Assembly: GCA_945867445.1 (NCBI GenBank)
Contig: CAMBID010000022.1
Location: 1 to 8,086 of the forward strand
From: an uncultured Clostridia bacterium
GTDB taxonomy: Bacteria; Bacillota; Clostridia; Oscillospirales; Oscillospiraceae
Reading direction: 5' to 3'
Length of the DNA: 8,086 nt
In this document: in pieces, positions 1 through 6,124 of the stretch
How the letters are laid out: each line of letters begins with the position of its first letter
Numbering within the stretch: the stretch's first letter is position 1
The notes under the pieces: generated by a model
The model's database searches: none
Told to the model about the DNA's origin: nothing
What the model saw: the letters and a program-made list of their open reading frames with translations, nothing else
Position numbers and translations under genes: made by a program

Positions 1-53
1 CGTTGGCGCTATCAAAACAAGACGATTGTCTTGTTTTTAATGGATTCTAGTAT
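1..53 (-). repeat. Partial copy of intergenic repeat (end segment)
   Basis: This segment aligns without gaps to 497-549, with 51 of 53 bases identical (differences at 24/520 and 39/535). It carries a near-perfect 24-base palindrome at 14-37 (AAAACAAGAC on one side, GTCTTGTTTT on the other) and ends in GGATTCTAGTAT. It begins at the window edge, so the rest of the copy presumably lies to the left. It sits directly beyond the T-tract of the HMA gene terminator. On the minus strand the ATG found in the other copy is ATT here, so the mini-ORF of that copy is not preserved. Confidence 0.8.
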
Positions 54-87
54 AAAAAGGCCCGCCGGAGCGGGGACTCCGGCGGGC
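54..87 (-). terminator. Intrinsic terminator of the HMA-protein gene
   Basis: On the minus strand an 11-bp perfect GC-rich stem (GCCCGCCGGAG, 6-nt loop, CTCCGGCGGGC; plus-strand arms 60-70 and 77-87) is followed by C and TTTTT. It lies about 63 bp past the stop codon of the HMA gene, in the right orientation to end that transcript. Confidence 0.9.
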
Positions 88-150
88 GAAAGAGGGGCGC
101 CGCTCCGTCCCGGTGGGGACCGGGAGGAGACGGCGGGAGGAGGGCGGGAT

Positions 151-375
151 TTACTTGCCGAAATGGAAGAGGCCCTTCTTCTCGTAGGGCTTGCAGGCAT
201 AGCCCAGGACATCGTAGCCGGTGTCCTCAATAGCGGCGCGGCAGGCGTCCTCGCCGATGGCCTCCTCGGAGAGAATGACGGTCTGCCCCCTGGAGTGGGA
301 GGATATGACCTTCTTCACCGGCAGGGCCTTTCGGACGGCGTCGTTGATGTGGCTCTCGCACATGCCGCACATCAT
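151..375 (-). CDS. Heavy-metal-associated (HMA) domain protein, CopZ-like
   Basis: This encodes a small soluble HMA/ferredoxin-fold protein of at least 74 residues that probably binds a soft metal ion such as Cu(I) through the Cys pair of MMCGMCESHIND (C3 and C6). The rest fits the beta-alpha-beta-beta-alpha-beta fold, including the AAIEDTGYDV segment before the last strand; the tail YEKKGLFHFGK is less typical. The first ATG in frame (373-375) cuts off the first strand. The frame continues upstream as YEIDLKIGG, typical of the family, so the native start was probably just before TAT at 400-402, where a CTG (403-405) now stands. No SD precedes either candidate; the likely original SD (551-558) is now about 145 nt away behind a repeat. 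The gene may be poorly translated or use a non-canonical start. Metal specificity cannot be read from the sequence. Confidence 0.8.
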   Translation of the reverse strand: MMCGMCESHINDAVRKALPVKKVISSHSRGQTVILSEEAIGEDACRAAIEDTGYDVLGYACKPYEKKGLFHFGK

Positions 376-410
376 GCCGCCGATCTTCAGATCGATCTCA
401 TACAGGGGAA

Positions 411-549
411 TTGATACGACTCTCCCATGAAAAAGATATTTTAATGGGAACCGCCGCGCTTTGCGCGTCGGTGCGTTTCCTAAGAATCCAACGCGCCGTT
501 GGCGCTATCAAAACAAGACAATTGTCTTGTTTTTCATGGATTCTAGTAT
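411..549 (-). repeat. Palindrome-rich intergenic repeat, MITE-like
   Basis: This is a dense run of inverted repeats: CCCAT/ATGGG arms (424-428, 444-448), a GC hairpin at 451-471 (CCGCCGCGC-TTT-GCGCGTCGG), CCAACG-CGC-CGTTGG (488-502), and a perfect 24-base palindrome (510-533). AGAATCC at 483-489 can also pair with GGATTCT at 538-544. The two ends are weak inverted repeats (ATACGACTCTCC against ATACTAGAATCC, 8 of 12). The right end is repeated at 1-53, which supports a dispersed element. The left boundary is inferred from where HMA coding sequence begins. No protein is encoded apart from a 9-codon ORF. Confidence 0.65.
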
Positions 550-550
550 G

Positions 551-558
551 ACCTCCTT
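551..558 (-). promoter_or_regulatory. Stranded Shine-Dalgarno (AAGGAGGT)
   Basis: AAGGAGGT on the minus strand is an ideal ribosome binding site, but it sits immediately before the repeat instead of before the HMA start. The first ATG downstream (minus strand, inside the repeat at about 14 nt) opens only a 9-codon ORF (MKNKTIVLF) that ends in TGA followed by TAG. This ORF is in the same frame as the HMA protein. I read the site as the original SD of the HMA gene. Confidence 0.6.
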
Positions 559-590
559 GGAATGGATCTTCGCCAGCCCCGGCCCGCTGG

Positions 591-606
591 GTTAGTGCAA
601 ACTAAC
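591..606. promoter_or_regulatory. Operator-like inverted repeat GTTAGT-GCAA-ACTAAC
   Basis: These are perfect 6-bp arms around a 4-base centre, in the leader of the HMA transcript about 60-80 nt after the predicted transcription start. The TTAGT...ACTAA shape resembles sites of DtxR/IdeR/MntR-type metal-dependent repressors, which would suit a metal-binding protein gene. That link is an inference only. It could equally be a small RNA hairpin. Confidence 0.35.
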
Positions 607-618
607 TGATGGACTGCG

Positions 619-644
619 GCCATGCCGCCCGCGGGCGGCATGGC
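619..644. repeat. Perfect 26-bp GC-rich palindrome
   Basis: GCCATGCCGCCCG at 619-631 is followed directly by its exact reverse complement at 632-644. In RNA it would form a very stable hairpin in the 5' leader of the HMA transcript, about 25-50 nt from the predicted start. No T-tract follows on either strand, so it is not a standard intrinsic terminator. Confidence 0.8.
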
Positions 645-675
645 TCCGGGGACGCATTCCCCCGGCTCCGCCAAC

Positions 676-704
676 ACTGTAGTCCTTCATCGGGGAAAAG
701 TCAA
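676..704 (-). promoter_or_regulatory. Predicted sigma-A promoter of the HMA gene
   Basis: On the minus strand TTGACT (-35, plus 699-704), a 17-bp spacer and TACAGT (-10, plus 676-681) match the housekeeping consensus. Transcription should start near 669 and read toward lower coordinates. The promoter lies about 50 bp past the pyrophosphatase stop, with no convincing terminator between, so read-through from that unit is also possible. Confidence 0.7.
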
Positions 705-754
705 GGGGAAAGCAACCGATTTTCTGCAAAGAAACGGGGAAAACGGAAGGACCT

Positions 755-2368
755 TTAGCCCCACAGGGCGGAGAGGGTGGGGATGACCTGCTTCTTCCGG
801 CTCATGACCTTGGGGAGGAAGACGCAGTTGTCGTGTCCCTTCAGGTTGAAGGCCTGGCGAATGGTGTCCTCATCCCCCACGAAGAGGAGCTGGGACCCGT
901 CCAGAAGGACGTCCGTGATCATCAGCACCACGGTGTTGAAGCCGTGCTCCTGCCGGATATCCCGCATGGCGGAGAGGAACTCGTCCTTCCGCTGCAGCAT
1001 CCGCTGGGAGTCCATGCAGGTGATCTGGCTCACGGCGAGGTCATGGCCCGCGATGTGGAACTCTTTGTAGTCCGCCCGGAGGAGCTCCTCCACGCTCTTG
1101 CTGCCGCCCCGGTCACCAGAGAAGATCATCTGCCCCAGGGCGTCCAGGGAGACGTTGCCGATGCGGGCCATGCGGTTGGCCACGTCGATGTCCCGCTGGG
1201 TGCAGGTGGGAGACTTGAACATCACGGTGTCGGAGAGGATGGCGGCGGCCATGAGCCCTGCCATCTTGGCAGACGGCATCAGCCCCTTCTCCTGATACAT
1301 GGAGGCCACGATGGTGGTGGTGCTGCCCACGGGCTCGTTGCGGACATAGACGGGGTTTTTGGTCTGGATGTCTGCGAGACGGTGGTGATCCACGATCTCC
1401 AGGATCTCCGCCTGGTCAAGCCCCGTTACGGACTGGGCCCGCTCATTGTGATCCACCAGCACCACCTGCTTGCGCCGGGGCCGCAGCAGGTGGTAGCGGC
1501 CGAGGGTACCCACCACGTGCTCATTCTCATCCAGAATGGGGTAGGCCCGGAAGCGGCTCTCCAGCACGGTGTTCCGCACGTCGTCGATATAGTCGTCCAG
1601 GTGGAAGCAGACCAGGTCCTGGCTCTTGCAGATGCTGGAGATGGGCAGGGCATGGCAGATGAGCCGCACCGCCCGGTAGGGGTCGAGAGGGGTGGAGATG
1701 AGGCAGCTGCGGCTCTCCATGGCCAGGAGCTCCGGCGAAACCTCCGCCTGACAGACGATGATGCAGCATACGCCGATCTCCAGCGCCCTGCGGATCATAT
1801 CCGGCTGGTCACCGCAGACCACGATGCTGTCCGGCCGGGAGAAGGTCAGGTTTTCACAGCCTGCGGGCAGGGCGATGGTGATCTCACCGGAGATCTCGTC
1901 GGTATTCTCGCCCCCGGCGTTGAGGATGCGCCCCTCCAACACGGAGAGGAGATTATAGACCGGGATGTGGTGGACGTAGGGTTCCTGGACGGAGGACACG
2001 TCGAAGTTCGCCACGTCCCCGGCGGAGAGCATCCCGTAGAGGGTCCCGTCGTCGTTGGCCACCGGCATGACGGAGATGCGATCGGCCTGCATGGTGGTCC
2101 AGGCTCGGCGGATGGTGGCGGCGGGGGAGAGGGCCGTGGGGGTGTCGTAATCCAGGTCCCGGACCTGGGTGCGGACGTCGCTGAGCCGCATGGGCGGCTC
2201 GGCGTGGAAGCGCTCCAGCACGGTGCGGGTCTCGTCGCTGATCTCACCCAGGCGGGCGGCCTTGTACTCCCGGAGGCCCAGGGCGTTCTTCAGCGCGGCG
2301 TAGGCCATGGCGGAGATGATGGAATCGGTGTCGGGGTTCTTGTGCCCGGTAATATAAATGGTATCCAT
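755..2368 (-). CDS. Mn-dependent inorganic pyrophosphatase, CBS/DRTGG-regulated (family II)
   Basis: It hydrolyses cytosolic pyrophosphate to two phosphates and so pulls biosynthetic reactions forward. The 537-residue protein has the split DHH-type catalytic core. The N-terminal metal motif GHKNPDTDS has H9, D13 and D15; then come LVDHNE (D306), VDHH (327-329), LSDT (D380) and a C-terminal DHHA2 domain with the substrate motif SRKKQ (523-527). The insert between about residues 60 and 295 holds CBS1 (about 60-125), a DRTGG domain (about 138-245) and CBS2 (about 245-295). In characterised relatives, adenine nucleotides and diadenosine polyphosphates act there. Start choice: a GTG three codons upstream (2375-2377) is only 1 nt from the SD, whereas ATG 2366-2368 lies 10 nt after AAGGAG. 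It is 33 nt downstream of the M24 peptidase gene, so probably in one operon. Confidence 0.95.
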   Translation of the reverse strand: MDTIYITGHKNPDTDSIISAMAYAALKNALGLREYKAARLGEISDETRTVLERFHAEPPMRLSDVRTQVRDLDYDTPTALSPAATIRRAWTTMQADRISVMPVANDDGTLYGMLSAGDVANFDVSSVQEPYVHHIPVYNLLSVLEGRILNAGGENTDEISGEITIALPAGCENLTFSRPDSIVVCGDQPDMIRRALEIGVCCIIVCQAEVSPELLAMESRSCLISTPLDPYRAVRLICHALPISSICKSQDLVCFHLDDYIDDVRNTVLESRFRAYPILDENEHVVGTLGRYHLLRPRRKQVVLVDHNERAQSVTGLDQAEILEIVDHHRLADIQTKNPVYVRNEPVGSTTTIVASMYQEKGLMPSAKMAGLMAAAILSDTVMFKSPTCTQRDIDVANRMARIGNVSLDALGQMIFSGDRGGSKSVEELLRADYKEFHIAGHDLAVSQITCMDSQRMLQRKDEFLSAMRDIRQEHGFNTVVLMITDVLLDGSQLLFVGDEDTIRQAFNLKGHDNCVFLPKVMSRKKQVIPTLSALWG

Positions 2369-2401
2369 TGACTTCACGCTCCTTCCGGCGTCAGGCCGGA
2401 T

Positions 2402-3475
2402 TTACAGGATGATGAGCTCCTTGGGGGCCAGAGTGATGTCCTCACAGCCGTCCTCCCTCAGGATGATGACGTCCTCGATGCGGACGCCAAGCTTGCCGGG
2501 AAGATAGATGCCGGGCTCGGCGGAGATCACTGCGCCGCGGGGCATAGGCTGGTCGTTCATGGGGGCGGCGTTGGGGGCTTCGTGGATCTCCACGCCCAGG
2601 CTGTGGCCGAAGCTGTGGCCGAAGTACCGGCCATAGCCCGCGTCCTCAATGACCTTCCGGGCGGCGGCGTCGATGTCCCGGCCGGTGACCCCGGCCTTCG
2701 CCGCGGCGATACCGGCCAGCTGGGCACGCAGCACGGTTTCATAGACGGTCTTCATCTCCTCCGTCACGAAGCCCACGGCCACGGTGCGGGTCATGTCGGA
2801 GCAGTAGCCGTTCTTGATGCAGCCAAAATCCATGGTGACGAACTCGCCGGACTGAATGGCCTTCTCGCTGGGGACGCCGTGGGGCAGGCTCCCGTTGGGG
2901 CCGGAGACCACGATGGGGTCGAAGGACATGTTCTCCGCCCCGTAGTGGAGCATCCGGTACTGGAGCAGGGCGGCGATCTCCTTCTCGGTGACGCCGGGTC
3001 TGATTTCATGCAGGATATCGGCGAGGGCCTTCTCCGCGATGCGCTGGGCGGCGATCATGCTCTCGATCTCCTCCGCGTCCTTCACGCGCCGGAGGGACCC
3101 CAGCAGGTCGGAGGCGGGCAGCAAATCAGCCTTTAGCTTCTCCCGGTACTTCTCGTAGTCCCGGACGGTCATATAGGCGTCGTCAAAGCCGATGCGGCGG
3201 AGCCCCTCCCTCTCAATGACCTCACCCAGCAGCACGGCATAGTCCCGGCCCCGGCCCACCTCGCCGAAGACCGCGTTCTTTACATAGCGGGTGGCAGCCT
3301 CGGTGTAGCGGGAGTCCGTGAAGTAGTAGTTTTTGCCCCGGCAGACCAGGGCGCAGCCGTCCGTGCCGATGGAGTGGAAGCCGGTGGCGTAAAAGCGGTT
3401 GGCCTCCTCGGTGAGCAGCATGGCGTCCAGGCCGTTTTCCTCCAGCAGGGCAGCGATGGCGGCGAAATGATCCAT
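2402..3475 (-). CDS. M24 family metallopeptidase, Xaa-Pro aminopeptidase-like
   Basis: It probably releases N-terminal residues preceding proline from peptides in the cytoplasm. The 357-residue protein has a creatinase-type N-terminal domain (about 1-125) and a pita-bread M24 catalytic domain (about 130-350). All five dinuclear metal ligands are visible: D216 (VTMDFG), D227 (CSDMTR), H291 (GHSLG), E320 (SAEPGIY) and E334 (RIEDV), with the conserved HE at 298-299. There is no signal peptide. The frame is open 31 codons further upstream, but ATG 3473-3475 follows AAAGGAG with 8-nt spacing and begins in normal family style (MDHFAAIAALLEENGLDAML). A promoter lies 65 bp upstream. Exact substrate preference (Xaa-Pro dipeptidase or aminopeptidase) is not decidable. 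Confidence 0.93.
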   Translation of the reverse strand: MDHFAAIAALLEENGLDAMLLTEEANRFYATGFHSIGTDGCALVCRGKNYYFTDSRYTEAATRYVKNAVFGEVGRGRDYAVLLGEVIEREGLRRIGFDDAYMTVRDYEKYREKLKADLLPASDLLGSLRRVKDAEEIESMIAAQRIAEKALADILHEIRPGVTEKEIAALLQYRMLHYGAENMSFDPIVVSGPNGSLPHGVPSEKAIQSGEFVTMDFGCIKNGYCSDMTRTVAVGFVTEEMKTVYETVLRAQLAGIAAAKAGVTGRDIDAAARKVIEDAGYGRYFGHSFGHSLGVEIHEAPNAAPMNDQPMPRGAVISAEPGIYLPGKLGVRIEDVIILREDGCEDITLAPKELIIL

Positions 3476-3498
3476 AGTGGCAGCTCCTTTCAGCAGAT

Positions 3499-3518
3499 CC
3501 GCCGGAAGTCGCCGGCGG
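3499..3518 (-). other. 5'-UTR hairpin before the M24 peptidase gene
   Basis: CCGCCGG and CCGGCGG pair around a 6-nt loop, giving a 7-bp all-GC stem in the short leader, ending 9 nt upstream of the AAAGGAG ribosome binding site. It may stabilise the mRNA or affect initiation. No alternative partner is obvious. Confidence 0.4.
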
Positions 3519-3539
3519 GGAGTTCTTGCGTTCCCCCTC

Positions 3540-3568
3540 AATATAGCAGAGTTGCGCCCGTTCCGCAA
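3540..3568 (-). promoter_or_regulatory. Predicted promoter of the peptidase-pyrophosphatase unit
   Basis: On the minus strand TTGCGG (plus 3563-3568), 17 bp, then TATATT (plus 3540-3545). The start would be near 3533, leaving a leader of about 58 nt before the M24 start. It sits after the pyrG terminator, consistent with a separate transcription unit. Confidence 0.65.
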
Positions 3569-3657
3569 GGGGAAGCGCGGAGGCGGGGTGCATGGAAAGC
3601 GCCGGAAAAGTTCCCCTCCCTTTGGGAAAGAGTATCAATGGGGACCGGATGGCAGGG

Positions 3658-3692
3658 AAAAACGCCGCCGGGACAGTTTCCTGCCCCGGCGG
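3658..3692 (-). terminator. Strong intrinsic terminator of pyrG
   Basis: On the minus strand a 12-bp stem (CCGCCGGGGCAG / CTGTCCCGGCGG, one G-U pair) is capped by a GAAA tetraloop and followed by CG and TTTTT. It lies about 150 nt past the pyrG stop and upstream of the next promoter, so it cleanly ends the pyrG transcript. Confidence 0.9.
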
Positions 3693-3705
3693 ACGGCGGT
3701 ATCCG

Positions 3706-3770
3706 AAAACCGGATCAAAAGCTTTCCAAGCTTTTGATCGCGCCAAGCGCGTCCGGTTTTGATAAGACGG
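3706..3770 (-). repeat. 65-bp intergenic repeat, copy A, in the pyrG 3' region
   Basis: Read on the minus strand it aligns without gaps to 5526-5590 on the plus strand, with about 55 of 65 bases identical. The core 55 bp (3706-3760) has perfect 9-bp inverted ends, AAAACCGGA and TCCGGTTTT. Inside is a second palindrome, GATCAAAAGCTT/AAGCTTTTGATC-like. It codes for nothing and lies between the pyrG stop and its terminator. Confidence 0.75.
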
Positions 3771-3808
3771 GCGCGCCTCCCGCACGCCGCCGGTGCGCGG
3801 AGCGCGCG

Positions 3809-3841
3809 GGATTTCAAAGGAAAGGATTCCCTTTGAAATCC
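3809..3841 (-). other. Perfect 12-bp hairpin just after the pyrG stop
   Basis: GGATTTCAAAGG (3809-3820) and CCTTTGAAATCC (3830-3841) form a perfect stem with a 9-nt loop, 3 nt past the pyrG stop. No U-tract follows on the minus strand, only GC-rich sequence that is itself partly self-complementary (3779-3810). It is more likely a 3'-end stabiliser or part of a repeat than a terminator. Confidence 0.7.
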
Positions 3842-3844
3842 GGA

Positions 3845-5452
3845 TTACTTCTTCTCGGTGAGGGTCAGCGCCGCGCCCACGAACCCTCCAAAGAGGGGAT
3901 GCACCCGATCCGGGCGGCTCTTGAACTCCGGGTGGAACTGGGCTCCCACGAAGAAGGGATGCTCCGGAAGCTCCACGATCTCCACCAGATGCCCATTGGG
4001 GGAAAGGCCCGCGAGAAGCATCCCGGCGGCCTGGAAGTCGGCGCGGTAGTCGTTGTTGAACTCGAAGCGGTGGCGGTGCCGCTCAGAGATCTCCCGGGTC
4101 CCATAGAGGGCGGCGGAGCGGCTGCCCTCCGCCAAAAGGCAGGGATAGCGCCCCAGGCGCATGGTGCCGCCCTTGGAGGTGACGCCCACCTGCTCCGGCA
4201 TCAGGGCGATGACCGGGTGCTTGGTGGTCTCGGAGAACTCGGCGGAGTTGGCGTCCTCCCAGCCGATAACGTGCCGGGCAAACTCCGCCACCGCCATCTG
4301 CATCCCCAGGCAGATGCCAAGGTAGGGGATGCCGTTCTCCCGGGCGTACCGGGCCGCCGAAATCATGCCCTCGATGCCCCGGCTCCCGAAGCCGCCGGGC
4401 ACCAGGATGCCGCCGCAGCCGGAGAGCTTCTCCCGGATGTTCTCCGCCGTCAGGGTCTCGGAGTCCACCCAGCGGATCTCTGCCACGGCGTCGTGGGCGG
4501 TGCCCGCGTGGTGCAGGGCCTCCACTACCGAGAGGTAGGCGTCGTGGAGCTGGGTGTACTTGCCCACCAGGGCGATCTCCACCTTCCGGTGGACGTTCTT
4601 CTCCCGCTTCACCATGGCGCTCCACTCCCGCAGGTCCGGCTGGGGGGTGATGAGGCCCAGCTTCCGGCAGACCACGTCGTCCAGGCCCTCCTTGGCCAGC
4701 AGCAGGGGGACCTCATAGAGGGTCTCGGCGGTGGTGTTCTGAATGACGCACTCCGGCGTCACGTTGCAGAAGAGGGCGATCTTCCGGCGCACATCCTCGC
4801 CGATGGGCTCGTCGCAGCGGCAGACCAGAATGTCCGGCTGGATGCCCAGTGACAGCAATTCCTTCACGGAGTGCTGGGTGGGCTTGCTCTTCTGCTCCCC
4901 GCTGCCGGGAATGGAGACGATGAGGGGCACATGGATGAAGAGCACGTCCCCCAGGGGGCGCTCCGCCCGAATCTGGCGGATGGCTTCCAGGAAGGGCTGG
5001 GACTCAATGTCGCCTACGGTGCCGCCGATCTCGGCGATGACCACGTCCACGTCCTCCTCCGCCATAGCGTAGACCCGGGACTTGATCTCTCCCGTGATGT
5101 GGGGGATGATCTGCACCGTGGCGCCCAGGTAGTCGCCCCGGCGCTCCCGGTTCAGTACGTTCCACCAGATGCGGCCGGAGCTGACGGAGGCGTTGCCGGA
5201 GAGGTCCTCGTCCACGAAGCGCTCATAGTGGCCCAGATCCAGGTCGGTCTCGGCGCCGTCCTCTGTGACGAAGACCTCCCCGTGCTGGAAGGGGCTCATG
5301 GTGCCGGGGTCCACGTTGAGATAGGGATCAAACTTCTGGTTCCGCACCCGTAGGCCCCGCTGCTTCAGGAGCCGCCCCAGGGACGCCGCGCAGATGCCCT
5401 TCCCCAGGCCGGACACCACACCGCCGGTAACAAAAATGAATTTCGTGGACAT
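3845..5452 (-). CDS. pyrG: CTP synthase (glutamine-hydrolysing)
   Basis: It makes CTP from UTP with ATP and glutamine, the last step of pyrimidine ribonucleotide synthesis. The 535 residues are close to the usual 535-550. The N-terminal synthetase domain (about 1-270) has the ATP loop [10 protein letters not shown] (10-19), [19 protein letters not shown], the [15 protein letters not shown] block with D72, and [10 protein letters not shown] (E141). The C-terminal class I amidotransferase domain (about 290-530) has the catalytic triad C381 (LGICLGMQ), H507 and E509 (FHPEF) and the oxyanion loop GGFGSRG. ATG is 9 nt after AAGGAGG. The gene stands alone between its own distant promoter and a strong terminator; leader structures suggest post-initiation control, but the sequence does not show which kind. 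Confidence 0.98.
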   Translation of the reverse strand: MSTKFIFVTGGVVSGLGKGICAASLGRLLKQRGLRVRNQKFDPYLNVDPGTMSPFQHGEVFVTEDGAETDLDLGHYERFVDEDLSGNASVSSGRIWWNVLNRERRGDYLGATVQIIPHITGEIKSRVYAMAEEDVDVVIAEIGGTVGDIESQPFLEAIRQIRAERPLGDVLFIHVPLIVSIPGSGEQKSKPTQHSVKELLSLGIQPDILVCRCDEPIGEDVRRKIALFCNVTPECVIQNTTAETLYEVPLLLAKEGLDDVVCRKLGLITPQPDLREWSAMVKREKNVHRKVEIALVGKYTQLHDAYLSVVEALHHAGTAHDAVAEIRWVDSETLTAENIREKLSGCGGILVPGGFGSRGIEGMISAARYARENGIPYLGICLGMQMAVAEFARHVIGWEDANSAEFSETTKHPVIALMPEQVGVTSKGGTMRLGRYPCLLAEGSRSAALYGTREISERHRHRFEFNNDYRADFQAAGMLLAGLSPNGHLVEIVELPEHPFFVGAQFHPEFKSRPDRVHPLFGGFVGAALTLTEKK

Positions 5453-5525
5453 AGTTGCTCTCCTCCTTCTTTCCTGCTTCCAAAGGCCGCAGCCTTGTGA
5501 AAACGATCCGGCTGTACTCCCCGTG

Positions 5526-5590
5526 CCGTCTCATAAAAACCGGACGCGCTTCCCGCAATCAAGAGATTTGAAAGCGTTTGCTCCGGTTTT
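5526..5590 (+). repeat. 65-bp intergenic repeat, copy B, in the pyrG 5' leader
   Basis: This is the inverted counterpart of copy A at 3706-3770, about 85% identical over 65 bp. It has the same perfect inverted ends, AAAACCGGA (5536-5544) and TCCGGTTTT (5582-5590). The inner palindrome is more decayed than in copy A. It lies between the pyrG start and its upstream promoter. Confidence 0.75.
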
Positions 5591-5703
5591 CATATCAGAA
5601 GTATTTTCGCGCCGCACATGCTGCCGGGAAAGACCCGGCTTCCTTCCGCCGCCGCGGCGGAAAGGCAGGGGGCGGGCTCCCGGGAGACCCCGGTCCCTTC
5701 CGG

Positions 5704-5731
5704 AAAACAAAACGGCGACACCCTGGGTCGC
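5704..5731 (-). terminator. Possible attenuator hairpin in the pyrG leader
   Basis: On the minus strand GCGAC-7 nt-GTCGC is followed by CGTTTTGTTTT. The stem is only 5 bp, so it is weak for an intrinsic terminator. An overlapping alternative hairpin CGCAG-G-CTGCG (5729-5739) shares bases 5729-5731, so the two cannot form together, as in attenuators. This is suggestive only. Confidence 0.25.
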
Positions 5732-5771
5732 AGCCTGCGGCCCCGGTCCGGTAGGAGGGGCCCAAAGGGGT

Positions 5772-5806
5772 GAGAAGTCCCTCTCTCATAAGGGGAGAGA
5801 CTTCTC
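5772..5806. repeat. Long imperfect hairpin
   Basis: GAGAAGTC (5772-5779) and GACTTCTC (5799-5806) pair perfectly. After one mismatch a further six pairs, including two G-U, close a 5-nt loop. No T-tract flanks it on either strand. It may be a structured leader element or a small palindromic repeat. Confidence 0.6.
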
Positions 5807-5940
5807 GGCTGCGATCCGCGGTATCGCCGGTGTTCGATTGTTCCTTCACGGCTTTCCGCCGCAAACCGCCGCGCAAAAGCGTTTCCCAAAACGGTATTCC
5901 GTATTCCCGCCGCCGGAGAGCCCTCCGGCCCGACAAAAAA

Positions 5941-5955
5941 ATACTGTAACAGTAT
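5941..5955. promoter_or_regulatory. Operator-like palindrome ATACTGT-A-ACAGTAT
   Basis: These are perfect 7-bp arms around a single A. The palindrome overlaps the -10 element and the start point of the predicted pyrG promoter, where a bound repressor would block transcription. The minus strand continues into seven Ts, but since transcription starts inside the palindrome it is not a terminator for that promoter. I do not recognise the regulator. Confidence 0.45.
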
Positions 5956-5979
5956 ATCCCCGGGAGAAATCCCTGTCAA
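5951..5979 (-). promoter_or_regulatory. Predicted sigma-A promoter for pyrG
   Basis: TTGACA (plus 5974-5979), 17 bp, TATACT (plus 5951-5956) on the minus strand is close to perfect consensus. It points toward pyrG about 490 nt away, and no clearer promoter is seen nearer the gene. It is divergent from the promoter at 6049-6077. Confidence 0.75.
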
Positions 5980-6048
5980 GTCGTCAGTTTGCGCAGGAAG
6001 AAGGGAAAAACGACGAAAATTCTGCTGATATTTTGTGCGTTTTTACCA

Positions 6049-6077
6049 TTGACTTTCGCGCTTTAAAGCTTTATACT
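6049..6077 (+). promoter_or_regulatory. Predicted sigma-A promoter of the ABC transporter locus
   Basis: TTGACT (6049-6054), 17 bp, TATACT (6072-6077), start expected near 6084. The spacer contains the 10-bp palindrome GCTTTAAAGC (6060-6069), a possible repressor site. No other promoter is visible before the substrate-binding protein gene. Confidence 0.75.
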
Positions 6078-6124
6078 CCAAAATATCCAATGACAGCCGG
6101 CAAGCGGCGGAAGGGAGACGCGCC

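Larger units (their letters stand above)
5453..5944 (-). other. Long structured leader of pyrG (about 490 nt)
   Basis: There is no credible gene here; short open frames on both strands are arginine- and proline-rich with no SD. In transcript order the leader holds the stem GCCGGAG/CTCCGGC (5912-5929), a long hairpin (5772-5806), a small hairpin followed by CGTTTTGTTTT (5704-5731), a 19-base inverted repeat TTCCGCCGC-C-GCGGCGGAA (5644-5662), the stem GCCGGG/CCCGGC (5623-5639) and repeat copy B (5526-5590). I recognise no known riboswitch or T-box. The GGGC transcript start used in reiterative-transcription control of pyrG in Bacillus is not seen at the predicted start. Confidence 0.5.

Noticed and set aside
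509..535. 9-codon ORF MKNKTIVLF as a possible functional peptide
   Set aside because: It lies wholly in the repeat palindrome, and the second copy has lost the ATG, so there is no sign of selection on the peptide.
619..644. Intrinsic terminator for the pyrophosphatase gene
   Set aside because: A stable palindrome but with no T-tract on the minus strand, and it lies downstream of the HMA promoter, so it would block that gene.
833..2371. A 512-codon open frame on the plus strand opposite the pyrophosphatase gene
   Set aside because: It is His/Gly/Val/Asp-rich with no recognisable domain and no SD, and exactly mirrors the codons of a confidently identified gene; a GC-rich antisense shadow.
3809..3841. 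Intrinsic terminator immediately after pyrG
   Set aside because: The stem is perfect but followed by GC-rich sequence, not Us; the convincing terminator is at 3658-3692.
3374..4852. A 492-codon plus-strand frame opposite the M24 peptidase, the intergenic region and pyrG
   Set aside because: It crosses two unrelated genes and a terminator, has biased composition and no SD; antisense shadow.
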